From Euclidia mi (taxonomy: Eukaryota; Arthropoda; Insecta; Lepidoptera; Erebidae): a stretch of 64,000 bases of DNA. Position numbers and translations under genes: made by a program. Positions within the stretch are counted from its first letter, which is position 1, and each line of letters opens with the position of its first letter. The notes under the pieces were generated by a model that searched no databases, had not been told where the DNA came from, and worked only from the letters and a program-made list of their open reading frames with translations. Shown here in pieces: positions 23,351-34,033 of this stretch. Location: NCBI GenBank assembly GCA_944739405.2, contig OX123186.2, positions 10,314,995-10,378,994 on the forward strand, read 5' to 3'.

Positions 23351-24036
23351 AAGAGCCCGGACAAGCGTTAAATAATATTAACAATCAAAACTTAATTTTT
23401 CTCAATTCTTTGAAACCAACAAAGTATTAGCCTGTTTACTGCAAGTGCAGGCAAGTGACAGGTATCTACTGTCCAACAAAATTAATAGTTTCAATATATA
23501 TTGACACAAAACAAAGTCAAAGTTAACAAAAGTTGAAACTTCAAATAAGTTAATTAATTACTTGCAACAGACAGACTGGCTGTGTTATTTGAGATATACA
23601 ATAGTAAGTAAGCACAGAATATGTGTTACCTAACAATATTATCTATATATTATAAAAAAACAAAGGTTTATAAAAGTTTGGTTGTTATAATGTTTCAATT
23701 TAATATAATTATGCAATTAACTAAATTTACTAAATTTATTGATACATCCAGCTGTTATGTATCAAAACAAACTGACTTATTAATACCAACAACAACAAAT
23801 TTAAGTTAGATTTCAACAATACAAATCAAACAATTACTGATTGAGGTTATGTATGACAATGTGTTTCAAGTCATGTAGGTCAACTTATACACATAAATAT
23901 TATGTATTTTAAGCAAAAACTGACCTGACAAACACTACAATACTGTCTACAAGGTGATAAGATACAAGCTTATGCCAATCTGAGTTTAGATACAATCAAC
24001 GGCTAAGTTTCAACTACAGCTCTGCACCAAAAATTA
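23351..24036 (-). other. Leader region and primer-binding site of copy A
   Basis: Untranslated leader between the LTR and gag. Just inside the LTR (24012-24029), in element orientation, TGGTGCAGAGCTGTAGTT begins with the TGG expected opposite a tRNA CCA end, so this is the likely primer-binding site. The tRNA is not identified. A 62-codon plus-strand ORF here is chance. Confidence 0.6.
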
Positions 24037-24762
24037 TGTCTAGAGTTTCAGTTAAGATTGGATAAGGTTTACAGAGATCAGTGGAAGCGATTAATTCATC
24101 CAGTCTCAGCCCAAGGCAAAGGTCTAACATATACTGTGGTAGCACAGCGATGAATTATAATCCTAATTACACCTAATATTAATAAAATGTCTTACCAAAT
24201 CTTCACTGATGCTCTTGAGTGGACCTATAAGATTAACTCATAATTTTGGCCAAAATAACAAGAAAATCGAATAAATACCACAGGATCCAGTTCGACGTCC
24301 TTCATCAGCAAAATCGTCGGGCAGCAACCACGTGCATCGGATTCACTCAAGTTTTACAATGTTCATTAAAATACTAATTTTATCACAGATAAACCGTTGC
24401 CGGTTATTGATCAAGGAAGCGGCAAACAAAACGAGTTCCAAATATTCTTTTATAGCACAAGGGCACGCGACATTACTAGATACGGCGTGGTCAAGACAAC
24501 TTTTTGTACCGGGTTTTTTCACTGACTGCGGAAAACGAACAAACTATTCGCGAAGCTACCAGAATGTGCTTTTCAAAAGGCGATCAATTTATTTCAATTA
24601 CAAACCACGCGAAACAGCCCAAAACAGCGTGAGCCAATTTTCAGTAAACGGAAGTTGACAGTTCAGTGTGACCATAGCCAAATTTACAATAGACTAAACT
24701 AAACGTTACTAAATCGATATAATCGACTTGACTTGTCATAAAAACTATTTCTATTTCAAACA
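24037..24762 (-). repeat. 5' LTR of copy A
   Basis: Same length (726 bp) as its partner at 17100-17825, same TGTCTAGAG and TTTCAAACA termini, followed by target duplication ATATT. Confidence 0.95.
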
Positions 24763-24767
24763 ATATT

Positions 24768-25131
24768 GGTGTTGCTTTTCTTTTGATATAATGAGAGTGA
24801 TAGAAGTCTAGTAACCCTTCCTTTCTGGGTCACCATACTTATATCTTCTGCCTTTCCTCCTGGTTGGCAGTCACTTGGATGTATTTTCTTCAATATTCTA
24901 GAAAGTCTAAACTGACGGTTAAGATAATAAATAATTTGCAGATTCTCTGATTTTCGCGGCAGGGAAATCAGAATAATCTTAATGGTAGATGTGAACTGCC
25001 GCGGCTGTGCCTGACATTCAAGTTACAAGCTAGATAATTTATGAACCATTAATTCATAGGTATAAACATAGATTAACCGTGTAGTTTGATCATAAAACTA
25101 TAACGCATAGTTCATTATAATCGTAACAGGT
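24768..25131. other. No gene seen
   Basis: AT-rich flank between copy A and a SINE. Confidence 0.5.
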
Positions 25132-25352
25132 ATTCCCTTTTTTTTTTTTAAAAAGACAACTCCCGCATTAGGACTAAGTCCTGTGTCGCGGGGGACTTTA
25201 CAAACATACAAGTAACGGACACAATGAACACCCAGACTCGAAACAACAATTTATGAGTCACACAAAGTGTTGTCTCGTGTGGGGATCGAACCCACAACAC
25301 TTCGGCGCAGTGTCAAGCGGTGAGGCGGCCGCTTAAACCACTACGCCAACCG
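25132..25352 (-). mobile_element. tRNA-derived SINE with poly(A) tail
   Basis: Minus-strand SINE. In element orientation it has the A-box ACGGTTGGCGTAGTGGTTTA, B-box GGGTTCGATCC at about 25284, the body ending in CCTAATGCGGGAGTTG and an A-run. The poly(A) tail distinguishes it from the RTE-tailed SINEs. Confidence 0.8.
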
Positions 25353-25980
25353 TGCAGTCAATTCCCTACCCTGAGGGTTCGAGCACATTGTATTATTAAC
25401 ATGTTTCCCGACAATGTTTTCCTTTAACATGATAAGATGATTATAAATTTAAATTGCGTACATATGTTCGCAAAACAAGCCACGAACTTAGTAAATTTTT
25501 GTTTTGTTGCGGCTCAGCTTGCCGAGTTTAGTTCTTGTTGAGTAATTTCATTATGAAATCTTACAGTAATCTCAATTATGTCTATCCAAGATATATAAAT
25601 GGATTTTCATACCCCACAAGCATTAGAAACTCTTAAGACTTGAAAAGAGTAAACCAGAGTTTCTTTTTTATTGTAGCTTATCTAAAATGAAACCTTACCG
25701 CCTGATTTTAAGCAGTCATGGAGTCACATAACAAAAGTCATCAAGCCACTAAAATATCCATAATAGTGGCATGATGGCTCATACTCTAATGGCCTAGAAA
25801 AAGGTGTTACCCGCCTCGCTTAACGGCCCAGCCACGGCTTACAGCGGCAGGTGCCAGCGGCGAGCTTTTACTCTGATGCGACATCGCTGCATCGGTCGCG
25901 GCGCGGCGCACGACCGCGACGGCCGTAATAGTAGGTGAGCTCACGATGCTAAATTGGGATTTACTCGAGCCGCCATTGAG
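25353..25980. other. No gene; GC-rich patch
   Basis: 25800-25935 is unusually GC-rich (GCGGCAGGTGCCAGCGGCG, GGTCGCGGCGCGGCGCACG) in an AT-rich setting, with no long ORF. The last nine bases (25972-25980, GCCATTGAG) are the left target duplication of the MITE. Confidence 0.5.
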
Positions 25981-26651
25981 GCGTATTTACAGAATATACA
26001 AGGCCAAAACGCAGCCATAGGGAACTGGTCGCGTACATATTGTAATGCTATATTTAAATCTGTGATTACAATATATACACGAATTTTGCGTACTGCTCGT
26101 GTATAGTTCGTAACGTGAATGCATGCGTCCTAGTCCCGGACTATGCTACATTAGTTACACCTGCCTGACAAGACAAGAGATATAGTTTTGTGAAATAATG
26201 GGTGCATATATGAAATAATATTTGAACTTTATAAGTGGAGGATTAAATTTTATGTAATTCAAGTAACTAAATAGGTTATTTTAGGTTCTCTTTTGACCCT
26301 TAACCCAAACATAGGAGCCCTGCGAAGCAGGGCTCCTTCAACTTATTTTATTAAAAACTATTTAATTGGACATAATGTCTACTTACCTACATATTATATT
26401 TGTGATATAATATAATGAATTACTTACAAAATCCAGAATAATCTTCAGATATGTACACGATTAGTCCGTATGCGTACTGGCACTGTATATTATGGTATAA
26501 GCAAGTCAGTTAGATCACTACGAAGTATACTCGAGTATTTGCGAACTAATCGTGTATAGATTGGAAGAACTCAGCAAAAAAGTTATTTCCAAGCTATACG
26601 CGATTAGTTTCATACCCCTGCGTTCAGGCCTTGTATATAATGTAAATACGC
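25981..26651. mobile_element. 671-bp non-autonomous DNA transposon (MITE) with 9-bp target duplication
   Basis: Ends in inverted repeats GCGTATTTAC / GTAAATACGC. Similarity continues inward (ATATACAAGGCC against GGCCTTGTATAT) for about 60 bp at roughly three-quarters identity. Both sides are bordered by the direct repeat GCCATTGAG (25972-25980 and 26652-26660). There is no transposase. Nine-base duplications are typical of Mutator-like transposons, but eight-base families cannot be excluded. Confidence 0.8.
26311..26333. repeat. Perfect 10-bp stem hairpin inside the MITE
   Basis: GGAGCCCTGC, GAA loop, GCAGGGCTCC. Lies close to the middle of the MITE. Confidence 0.9.
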
Positions 26652-26660
26652 GCCATTGAG

Positions 26661-27611
26661 ACCTATTGGTTCGCAAAACTAATATGATGAAATGATAAAA
26701 ATGTAAATAATGTATACTTTTTCATCGGTGGGGAAACTGGCTATTGATTTTCAAACCTTCAAAAAATCTATTGCGCTCATCCCTCCAGATAATCGTCAAA
26801 TTAGGTTGTTAGGATGAAAGCATATACAGGTTGTAAAAAGACCCTTAACAAAAACTGAAATCCCATAAAAAATGTTCGTAGTGACTGCACTACGAACATT
26901 TTTTACTTCGGCACCATGCCAATTACTGGTTCAGGAGATATTGAGGCTCAAAGTTAGTATATAATTTTTCTAATTAGGTACAAAATTGATGCATTTACCC
27001 CGCTAATATGTTCTGTAGACTTATATGACCCCGTGGATAAGTAAGTATTTCGAGCATTGCACGCGCGCGTTTTTAATTCCGGTTTAAAAAATTTAAAGAA
27101 TACTTTTAAAAAAAATCGTTTCCCAGGTATTATTTTTGGTTAGTATGACTTAACATGATGTCCATAACGAGTAGACTTCGGCTTGGTGATGGGTCTTGTG
27201 ACACCCTGTATATCTTAATCTGACGCCTTTGAGTATCTCAAAATGGCGAATTATTAAAAAGACGTAGCACATAGATGCTATCAATATCCGACGCGTTCGA
27301 GTAAATCCCGAAATCCCTTCATGGGTTCCCCTACTATAAAGGACCTGGGATCATAGGAAAAAGGGAATCAAATCAATCAAAATCAAATGCCTAGTCCTTG
27401 CCTTAAAATTAATGGTGGTTCTTTATCTCACTTCGACGGTCTACTGCAACACTGCTGCCCGACAAATTTTTGTATCTATGGTCTCAAATTAACTATACAT
27501 CAATCCGAATGCAAAACCGCAATTAAAAAGAATCTGTCACAACAGAACAAAGTTACAAGAACGTTTCTGACGATGAACTGTACCTTGTAAACCTCCTACT
27601 CTATCTCATCA
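26661..27611. other. No gene seen; contains a perfect hairpin
   Basis: AT-rich apart from the hairpin listed separately. A 67-codon ORF at 27387-27590 has no recognisable motif. Confidence 0.45.
26867..26904. repeat. 17-bp perfect inverted repeat with 4-base loop
   Basis: AAAAAATGTTCGTAGTG, loop ACTG, CACTACGAACATTTTTT. On either strand the transcript would fold into a tight hairpin ending in a U-run. Confidence 0.9.
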
Positions 27612-27989
27612 TAGTCATCATCCTCCTAGCGTTATCCCAATTTCACGCTGGAGTCCGCTTAATAGTCTAACCGGATCTGGCTGAATATTAGCTTTTCCAC
27701 GGAGCAACTGCCTGTCTGACCTCGGCAACCCGAAGGCACAGTGATATGCCATGGATTAGACTAGTGACAGTTTATTTAGAAGGTACTGACGCCCTATAAC
27801 AACTGTCAAAGATCTTTATGACAACCGGGACCGACGGCTTAACTTGCTCTCCGAGGCACGGGGCAAGCGATAATTAATATTTTAATAAGCACATAACTCC
27901 GAAAAATTATTGGTGCGCCCTGGGGATTCGAACCCGATAGTCTCTGCAAGGCAGTCTGTTGGTATCTCCTCTAGGTTATCACCACATCA
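27612..27989 (-). mobile_element. Long tRNA-headed SINE, minus copy
   Basis: In element orientation it has a tRNA-like head with B-box complement GGGGATTCGAACCC at about 27916, the body GTGCCTCGGAGAGCAAGTTA-type, TTTGACAGTTGTTATAGGGC-type, and a tail reading through TCTAATCC and GGTTAGACTATTAAGCGGAC. A plus-strand relative is at 40049-40345; a fragment is at 28777-28863. Confidence 0.75.
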
Positions 27990-28108
27990 GTCTATCTCGT
28001 CATAGTATTACATCTTAAAAGCAAATGCGATGTATTTAAGTAGCGCAATCTGCAACCGCAAGTTGAAGCTAAATTCTTCTTTTATAAATAAACTGGTAAA
28101 ATGGTAAA

Positions 28109-28516
28109 GTGCCGTGTGGTTGACGGCATAGAATACAAGTGTCACCACCCCCTATCTTCCCGTGGGTGTCGTAAGAGGCGACTAAGGGATAACACGATGC
28201 AAATACCATCTTTGCGTAGAGACGGAAAACTCGACATCAAACCCTATACGACTGCCTCGTTGGTTTTGCGGCATAAATGTGCGCGTGGGATCGGGAGGTC
28301 CCGGGTTCGATTCCTGGGTCGGGCAGTGTTACTGGGTTTTTCTGTCACGAAATTCTCAGTAGCACGGAGTCTGGAAATGTGCCCGGTACGGCAATAGGCT
28401 CGCCCCTTATTACGTGGGACTAAAGTAAATCTGGCGAAAAGTGGGTGTAGAAATACACCTCTGCCTACCCCTTCGGGGATAAAAGGCGTGACGTTATGTA
28501 TGTATGTATGTATGTA
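28109..28516 (+). mobile_element. Composite SINE: head module, tRNA module, RTE tail
   Basis: Three modules. (1) Head GTGTCACCACCCCCTATCTT with GGGTGTCGTAAGAGGCGAC. (2) tRNA-like middle with B-box GGGTTCGATTCC. (3) Tail CCTCTGCCTACCCCTTCGGG, AAAAGGCGTGA and (TATG)n, which matches the 3' end of the RTE LINE at 3009. A minus-strand relative is at 44884-45248. The 98-codon ORF at 28101-28397 lies within it and is not a gene. Confidence 0.85.
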
Positions 28517-28621
28517 CTGGTAAAATGTAATGAAGTTTTTTTGCATGGATTACAGGTAGCCCCAAGTATTAGATATATGACTTTGGACCAATGTCATATT
28601 CTGCCTTGTTAAGAATGTAAT

Positions 28622-28670
28622 TGTATAATTATAATGATACTAAAAGGCTCAGCATCATTATAATTATACA
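28622..28670. repeat. 17-bp perfect inverted repeat with 15-base loop
   Basis: TGTATAATTATAATGAT and ATCATTATAATTATACA around the loop ACTAAAAGGCTCAGC. AT-rich stem, so chance or a MITE core are both possible. Confidence 0.85.
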
Positions 28671-28776
28671 TTATAGAGATAGAGCTGTAGAGATAGGCCA
28701 TTTCTTTCTAAAAGATTCCAGCTCAAAGGTACTTTTTAATGAAGCAAAATAACTTTTTAATGTAAAAATATTACCA

Positions 28777-28863
28777 TCCTCTTAGTGTTATCCCAGTTAC
28801 AGCCCGAGGTCCACTTACTAGTCTAACCAGATTTGACTGACCGCCGGCTTTACGTAGCTAAAT
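28777..28863 (-). repeat. SINE fragment (family of 27612-27989)
   Basis: TTATCCCAGTTACAGCCCGAGG and TAGTCTAACCAGATTTG parallel 27612-27690. Only the 3' portion remains. Confidence 0.6.
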
Positions 28864-29619
28864 TACCTCTTGAGAAGAAAAGCCGAAACAAACTCAGAGT
28901 CATTGCTTCTTTTTTTCCTACACTGCAACTGCACTGCTCTTTACTGCAACTCAAAGAGATGGCACTATTCCCTGTTTGCTATTATGTGAATTGGAGAAGA
29001 AATAAGCAGTGGAAAATCCTTTGGTAAGTATATCTTCTTAACTACATTATCCTGTCTTTACTGATTCAATTAAGAACACTTTTACAACAAGGTGTAGGTA
29101 CTATAATCAACCTGGTACACAGAGGTACTCACCGATGCTACATCAATATCCGTCGACGGCACTCGTAAACACGGACCTCTGGCCACCAATAATATTGATT
29201 GATCACCGAGAGATCATAAATTACTTGCTTCAATACGACATTGTGCGGTGTACCGGCCGCAGCGATAACAGACGGTACGAAGAAATGTTGAATTAAAACT
29301 ATGCAAAGCAAGAGAATCTATCTATCTTTTCTTCTCAGTGGTTGGCGAAGTTCGGTGTCTTAGTTTACACACCATCCGATGGCCTAACTATTCATGTCCT
29401 GAGACAACATTCAGGCTAGACGGCGACTTCCGAAGTATGTTAGCGTTATGATATTGTACCACCACGACTTACAATATTCACACACAACAACAAGTCACAA
29501 CAAGCGGTCAAACAAGCGGACAACCCATACAAGTAGTGACTTGTGTGAACGTTGCTTAACTTTCCCAGTTTAATATGAACGGCAAGTCAAGTCTACTGTG
29601 AAGCATCATAACAAATACG
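28864..29619. other. No gene seen
   Basis: No convincing ORF; a short ORF at 28833-29027 has no motif. Confidence 0.45.
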
Positions 29620-29741
29620 CATCATCATCAGCCCTTTAAACTGTACCACTGCTGGGCACGAGCCTCTTCTAAGGGTAAGGGAATAGTCCAACACGCTGGC
29701 CAAGTGCAAGTTGGCAGACTTCACATGTCTTTCGAGAACAT
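29620..29741 (-). mobile_element. SINE, 3' part, split by element C
   Basis: Minus-strand SINE matching the copy at 10771: (CAT)n tail, CCACTGCTGGGCACGAGCC and TTCACATGTCTTTCGAGAACA. It stops at the LTR and continues at 34544. Confidence 0.85.
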
Positions 29742-30252
29742 TGGTTCGGCGTTACACCGAAACCGTAGGGTTCTAGGCGACTTGGAGAAGGAAATGGACT
29801 GTATACAGAGGATAGCGGTTCTTCGCCGCCTAGGAGATGGTTACGGGAAGGGGTGATTGAGTGGGTATAGGATAATTCAAGGATGGAGGGCACTTACCTT
29901 ATACAACCTTCTTCGTTTCCGTAGGGCAGTCTCCTGGTGGTTTCGTGATGCAGCTGCTTTTTTTTCACTTCAATTCACCGTCACTCCCACTTGCGAGCGG
30001 TTTATATATGCGGTAATAAATCACATACAGCGATGCGGCGCGATACGATATAGCGGACACGTTCTCAGCGAGCGGAATGTTCTGGACTGTCACTCGCGTC
30101 GACGATCGCGGCGACGAATCAGGCGAAAAGGCAGTGCCTCCTCCAGGGAGTGGGGTAGAGGGAGACGGAAATATGGTATCGCTCACACTTGTACGTGGAA
30201 CGATTGATGTTGATGCGATTAGTTATAGACAGGAAGGTAGATGGCGCTACCA
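29742..30252 (-). repeat. 3' LTR of element C
   Basis: 511 bp. Next to it, in element orientation, CCAGGGGGATA immediately precedes TGGTAGCGCC and would serve as the polypurine tract. The opposed ORFs at 29857-30283 inside it are not genes. Confidence 0.93.
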
Positions 30253-30469
30253 TATCCCCCTGGACCTAAAGGGTTGCCTTTAAAAAAAAAATAGAATTGA
30301 ACTTAGCTATGTTAGGTGTACTACCGCATAACCCATCAATAGGCTAAGACAGCGATATGACAATAAAATTAATCTAAATTAACTTTAGCGAAAACTACAA
30401 ACGCAATAATAGCGAAAACTACTAACTAAATACTGAAACTAAGAGGTAGGTCCAACTTCAGGCTAGATC

Positions 30470-31660
30470 TCACTGAGTTGGAAGCGGACGCGAGTTGATC
30501 AGTGCCTCGACTTGTGCAAGGACAGTTAAAGGCTCTTCGCAAGAGAGGATCGGTTGACCTATAACTTTGAAGAGATGCGTTTTAATTACTTTGACCATGC
30601 TTGCCCAACATCCACCGAGATGTGGTGATGCTGGTGAAATAAACTTCCAGTCAATATGATCTATGGAAAGTTCTTCCTGAAGACGAGTACGATAACCCGC
30701 GACGTGATTGAAACAAGTAGCGGGAACAAGTTCAATCAATTTACTAACGCGGTTGGCGACAAAGTCTGCCAGCGGTGAGGAGAAGAATAAATCCAAGCGA
30801 GCACTACCTTGGAGTCGGAAAATGCGTATATATATTAATAGCAACTGAGACAGCAGAAGAGCCGCGCACAATTCCAGTCTCGCAACCGAAATGGTTTTAA
30901 CAGGCGAGACCTTAGACTTGGCACAAACTAACTGCACCGAGTAGTTAGAACCAATGCGGACTTGCAGATATACGACTCCGCCGTAAGCACGCTCGCTGGC
31001 GTCAGCAAAACCTGTTAAGTTGATGGTACATCAATCTACCAACCCAAGATAACGCGGAGTAGTAATTTGATTGAGTGCGGTAAGCTCAATACAAAACTGA
31101 CCCCAAGCGGCGACAATATGGTCAGGGGGTGTTTCATCCCACTCACACTTTGATAGCCAAAGCTCTTTGATCAAGAGCTTGGCGTACAAAATTGTGGGAG
31201 CCACAAAACCCATTATGTCCCATAGTCGAGCCACTGTGGACAGCATAGTGCGTTTGGTGCACTTATCATCTGGTGGTGAGACGTCAAACCGAAAACTATC
31301 ACAGGATTTGTCCCAGCGTAAACCGAGAACTTTATGCGGTACAGACTTCTCAAACTCAATGTCTAGAGAAGCTTCACGAGAATCTGATATGCGTGCGAGA
31401 ACCTCCTTAGAGTTGCTTGTCCATTTGACAAGATCAAACTGGCCTCGCTTGAAAAGCTGAATAAGCTCTTCACAAAGCGAAATTGCTAGCGGAGCGGGTG
31501 TCATACCATTACAGGCAATGTCATCTATATACAAAGCGGATGTGTAGTATAGTATAGTGTAGCGTAGCGTAGCATAACGTAGCATAGCGTAGCATAGCGT
31601 AGCATAGCGTAGCATAGCGTAGCATAGCGTAGCATAGCGTAGCATAGCATGGCGTAGCAT
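30470..31660 (-). pseudogene. pol: Element C pol remnant: RT C-terminus, RNase H and integrase pieces
   Basis: 31031-31660 begins in a minisatellite-encoded RYAT/CYAML run and then enters real BEL RT at LYIDDIACNG (the YVDD-equivalent box reads YIDD), FDLVKWTSNS, VLGLRWDK and TMLSTVARLWDIMGF. 30470-30937 carries RNase H (KSKVSPVKTISVARLELCAA), then jumps to the late integrase segment SPHLGGCWASMVKVIKTHL with the catalytic-Glu region altered. The catalytic D,D part of integrase is deleted. Cannot encode working enzymes. Confidence 0.8.
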
Positions 31661-31676
31661 AGCATAGCATAGCTAA
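31545..31676. repeat. 10-bp minisatellite (AGCATAGCGT)n
   Basis: About a dozen tandem units of AGCATAGCGT with degenerate AGCATAGC and AGTATAGTGT units at the edges. It lies exactly where the N-terminal RT of element C is missing, between protease and the YIDD segment. Confidence 0.92.
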
Positions 31677-32660
31677 TTAGTGCCTTATCTTACACACAGT
31701 TTTAGCACCCACCTTGATCTCTTGAAGAGCAGAACAACAACAAGACGTAATACAATGAGAAGTATGTAACGTAGGTACGGTACCCATAATCACATACCCA
31801 AGTACCGTCTCAATAGCGGGCGGTAAATCATATCGCTCACTACGTACTATTTTAGTTAGTAGCAAGTGCGGAAATATTGAAGCTCCGATCAAAAGATCAA
31901 TGCCTGCCGGATTCGCAAACTCCGCGTCGGCTAGCGGCAAAGACTCGAGATGAGTGAGTGATGCTACGTCTACATTAGCGTTCGGCAACGTGTCCGTAAT
32001 ACGTTCTACGATAAGCGAAGAAATGTTAAAATTAATATTCCTATCAAAACGCGAATGTATTTTAATATCTACGGAACCCTTGCAATGTTTTTCTAAACCG
32101 CCGATCCCTCGGACTCTTGAAACCGTATTTTTAAAGTTATTCCATAATCCGAGGCGTTTGAATAACTCAAACGTTATTAAATTGGTCTGAGATGCACTAT
32201 CAAGTAGACAACGTACCATGTGCGGCGACCCATTAACATCATATACGATAACTTGCGCTGTCGCTAACAGTACCGTCTTAGACGCCGTACACTGCGTTTT
32301 GGCCCTGCGCGGATCATTATAGATGCGCGAGTGCCGTCCTCGCGTGCGCGTCGCCCGCGCATTGGATGTCATACACAACGATACTTCGCCCTCAGACGCG
32401 GAAGGCGCAGCTACCGTGGTCTGCACCTGCGGCGCAAGTGTGTCAAGGTTAGCGGCTTGGCTTGACAACGGGTTATCTTTATCAAAATGTAACAGTGTAT
32501 GATGTTTTTGATTACATGCTCGACACTTTGTCTTACTAGAACAATTACTTGTTTTATGTTTTATGCTTAAGCAGTTAATGCAAGCTTTGTTATCTTTTAC
32601 GCATTTAAAACGAGCGATTGGATTTAAATCATTAAAGGTAGGACACTTATATTAATGGTC
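31677..32660 (-). pseudogene. Element C zinc-knuckle and protease region
   Basis: Continues gag in the same frame after stop codons near 32781 and 32655. It begins with zinc knuckles (CINCLSIKHKTSNC and CRACNQKHH). The 31677-32468 segment is an aspartic-protease domain: CLLDSASQTNLI (DSAS where DTGS or DSGS is usual), VRGIGGLEK, and the conserved IDLLIGASIFPHLL and ETVLGYVIMG. The ORF runs to the edge of the minisatellite and stops there. Confidence 0.75.
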
Positions 32661-32780
32661 GTGCACTATATTACTGCACAGACACTTCTGTGAATTATTA
32701 CTATTAGATTCCGAACATGTTACGTAAGATTGTGGATTAGGGACCGAGTTATTATTACTATTTCGCGATTTATTCAACCT

Positions 32781-33707
32781 TTATTTGTTGCTGTTAGTGT
32801 TAGACGGGCCAGGTGAACCAGACTGCGTATTATGAAATATTCGACACTGGTCTTTTATGAACGAAATAAAACTATCTAGTGTAGGTATTTTATTATTGCG
32901 TTCTGTCATCTCGAATGCGCGAATTGTATCAGTGTCAAACTTTTTTAAAGCGAGTTGAAGCAACATAAAGTCGGAAAGATCTTCTAATTTTAAATTCCTA
33001 AGAGAATTAACTGCGGTAACAAAGTTGTCTATAAACAGCTGGAAATTCGAGACAGACGCGGCACCGGACAATTTAAGATTTAAAGCTTGGTCAAAGTACG
33101 TAGACGCTAGGACGCTCGTGTCCTGATATCTGTCAAGTAGTGACTGAAATATGACCTGATAATTCTCAGCACTGGGTGTGACACCTGCAAATACGGACTG
33201 GGCTTTCGGTGACAGTTTACCTATTAAATAGTACAACCTGTCAGCATCTGTCAGAGAACCATTATCGTGCACTGTAGACTTAAAACTCGCATAGAATAAC
33301 GGCCAATTTCGTATATCTCCGTCAAACGACATAATCTCGATTGGCGGTAATCTCGGTTTGCGGGCAACGGGCTCTGCCGAACATTTACCCTCCAATTGCG
33401 ATTGTATACGCTTAATAATACAATAAAGATCTTTGAATGAGGTATACGCCTGATAGTTCGGTTTTTCATCAGGATTGATAGAAAGTAATCTTGCGTTACA
33501 ATCGTCTAACAACTTATGAAAATCTGTTCGAATACTATCTACTGTCATACAATAACTGAGAAATGCTTCGCTATTACTGTCAGACATAGATGCGGTTTTT
33601 GATCGTTCATAGATGTTTTGAATGCGCTCAAATAAAATATTGCGTTTTGCTTCTAAGATTGTCATCTCTTTGTCTTCCGACACGCGTGACTTCTTTTGTT
33701 GTGACAT
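32781..33707 (-). pseudogene. gag: Element C gag (capsid region), truncated by a stop
   Basis: A 308-codon ORF from ATG at 33707. The N-terminal half is helical and charged. The central part RKPRLPPIEIMSFDGDIRNW, FYASFKSTVHDN, YYLIGKLSPKAQSVFAG and LLDRYQDTSVLASTYFDQ is typical BEL/Pao gag. It ends NTNSNK and TAA; the frame then continues for ~40 codons towards the zinc knuckles, so this TAA is probably a mutation. The capsid part itself looks intact. Confidence 0.8.
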
Positions 33708-34033
33708 GCTTACGTAAGTATAAGCTAATGAGAACGAAACAAAATAAGAATATCTAATGTACCTATTATTTTACCTAAGTAGGCTAAGTAGGCAACACTT
33801 TAGAGCTGAGGAACTAAAAGTTGCTTGAAATATGAGATTTATAAGACAACTATGATAGTTCCAGAATTAATAATTTAATAAGTAGATAAAAGTTTACCTA
33901 CTGATGCGGGCGGAAATAACCATGTGACGGTTATGTGAATATATTAGGAGTATAGCTAGGTGCTATAACTGCCTAGGTATAGCGATATAACGTATAAAAA
34001 CGTAAATGAATCCGACTCGTATGGATCAAAAAA
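33708..34033 (-). other. Leader of element C
   Basis: 326-bp untranslated leader between the 5' LTR and the gag ATG. The plus-strand TGAATCCGACTCGTATGGAT just inside the LTR resembles a tRNA T-arm and acceptor end, so it may mark the primer-binding site. Not proven. Confidence 0.5.

Larger units (their letters stand above)
17100..24762 (-). mobile_element. BEL/Pao LTR retrotransposon, copy A
   Basis: A complete 7663-bp element on the minus strand, with 726-bp LTRs (TG...CA) and a perfect 5-bp target duplication ATATT at 17095-17099 and 24763-24767. The order, right to left, is LTR, primer-binding region, leader, gag, protease, RT, RNase H, integrase, purine tract, LTR. By eye the two LTRs differ at roughly 18 positions plus two single-base indels (about 2.5%), so the insertion is moderately old. 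Gag and pol carry several disabling lesions. The RT and integrase motifs place it in BEL/Pao; the exact lineage needs a tree. Confidence 0.95.

Noticed and set aside
28101..28397. 98-codon ORF and its antisense partner
   Set aside because: Both lie inside a composite SINE; the reading is a by-product of the SINE sequence.
31545..31676. Possible CRISPR-like regular repeats
   Set aside because: Units are 10 bp, contiguous and without spacers: a minisatellite.
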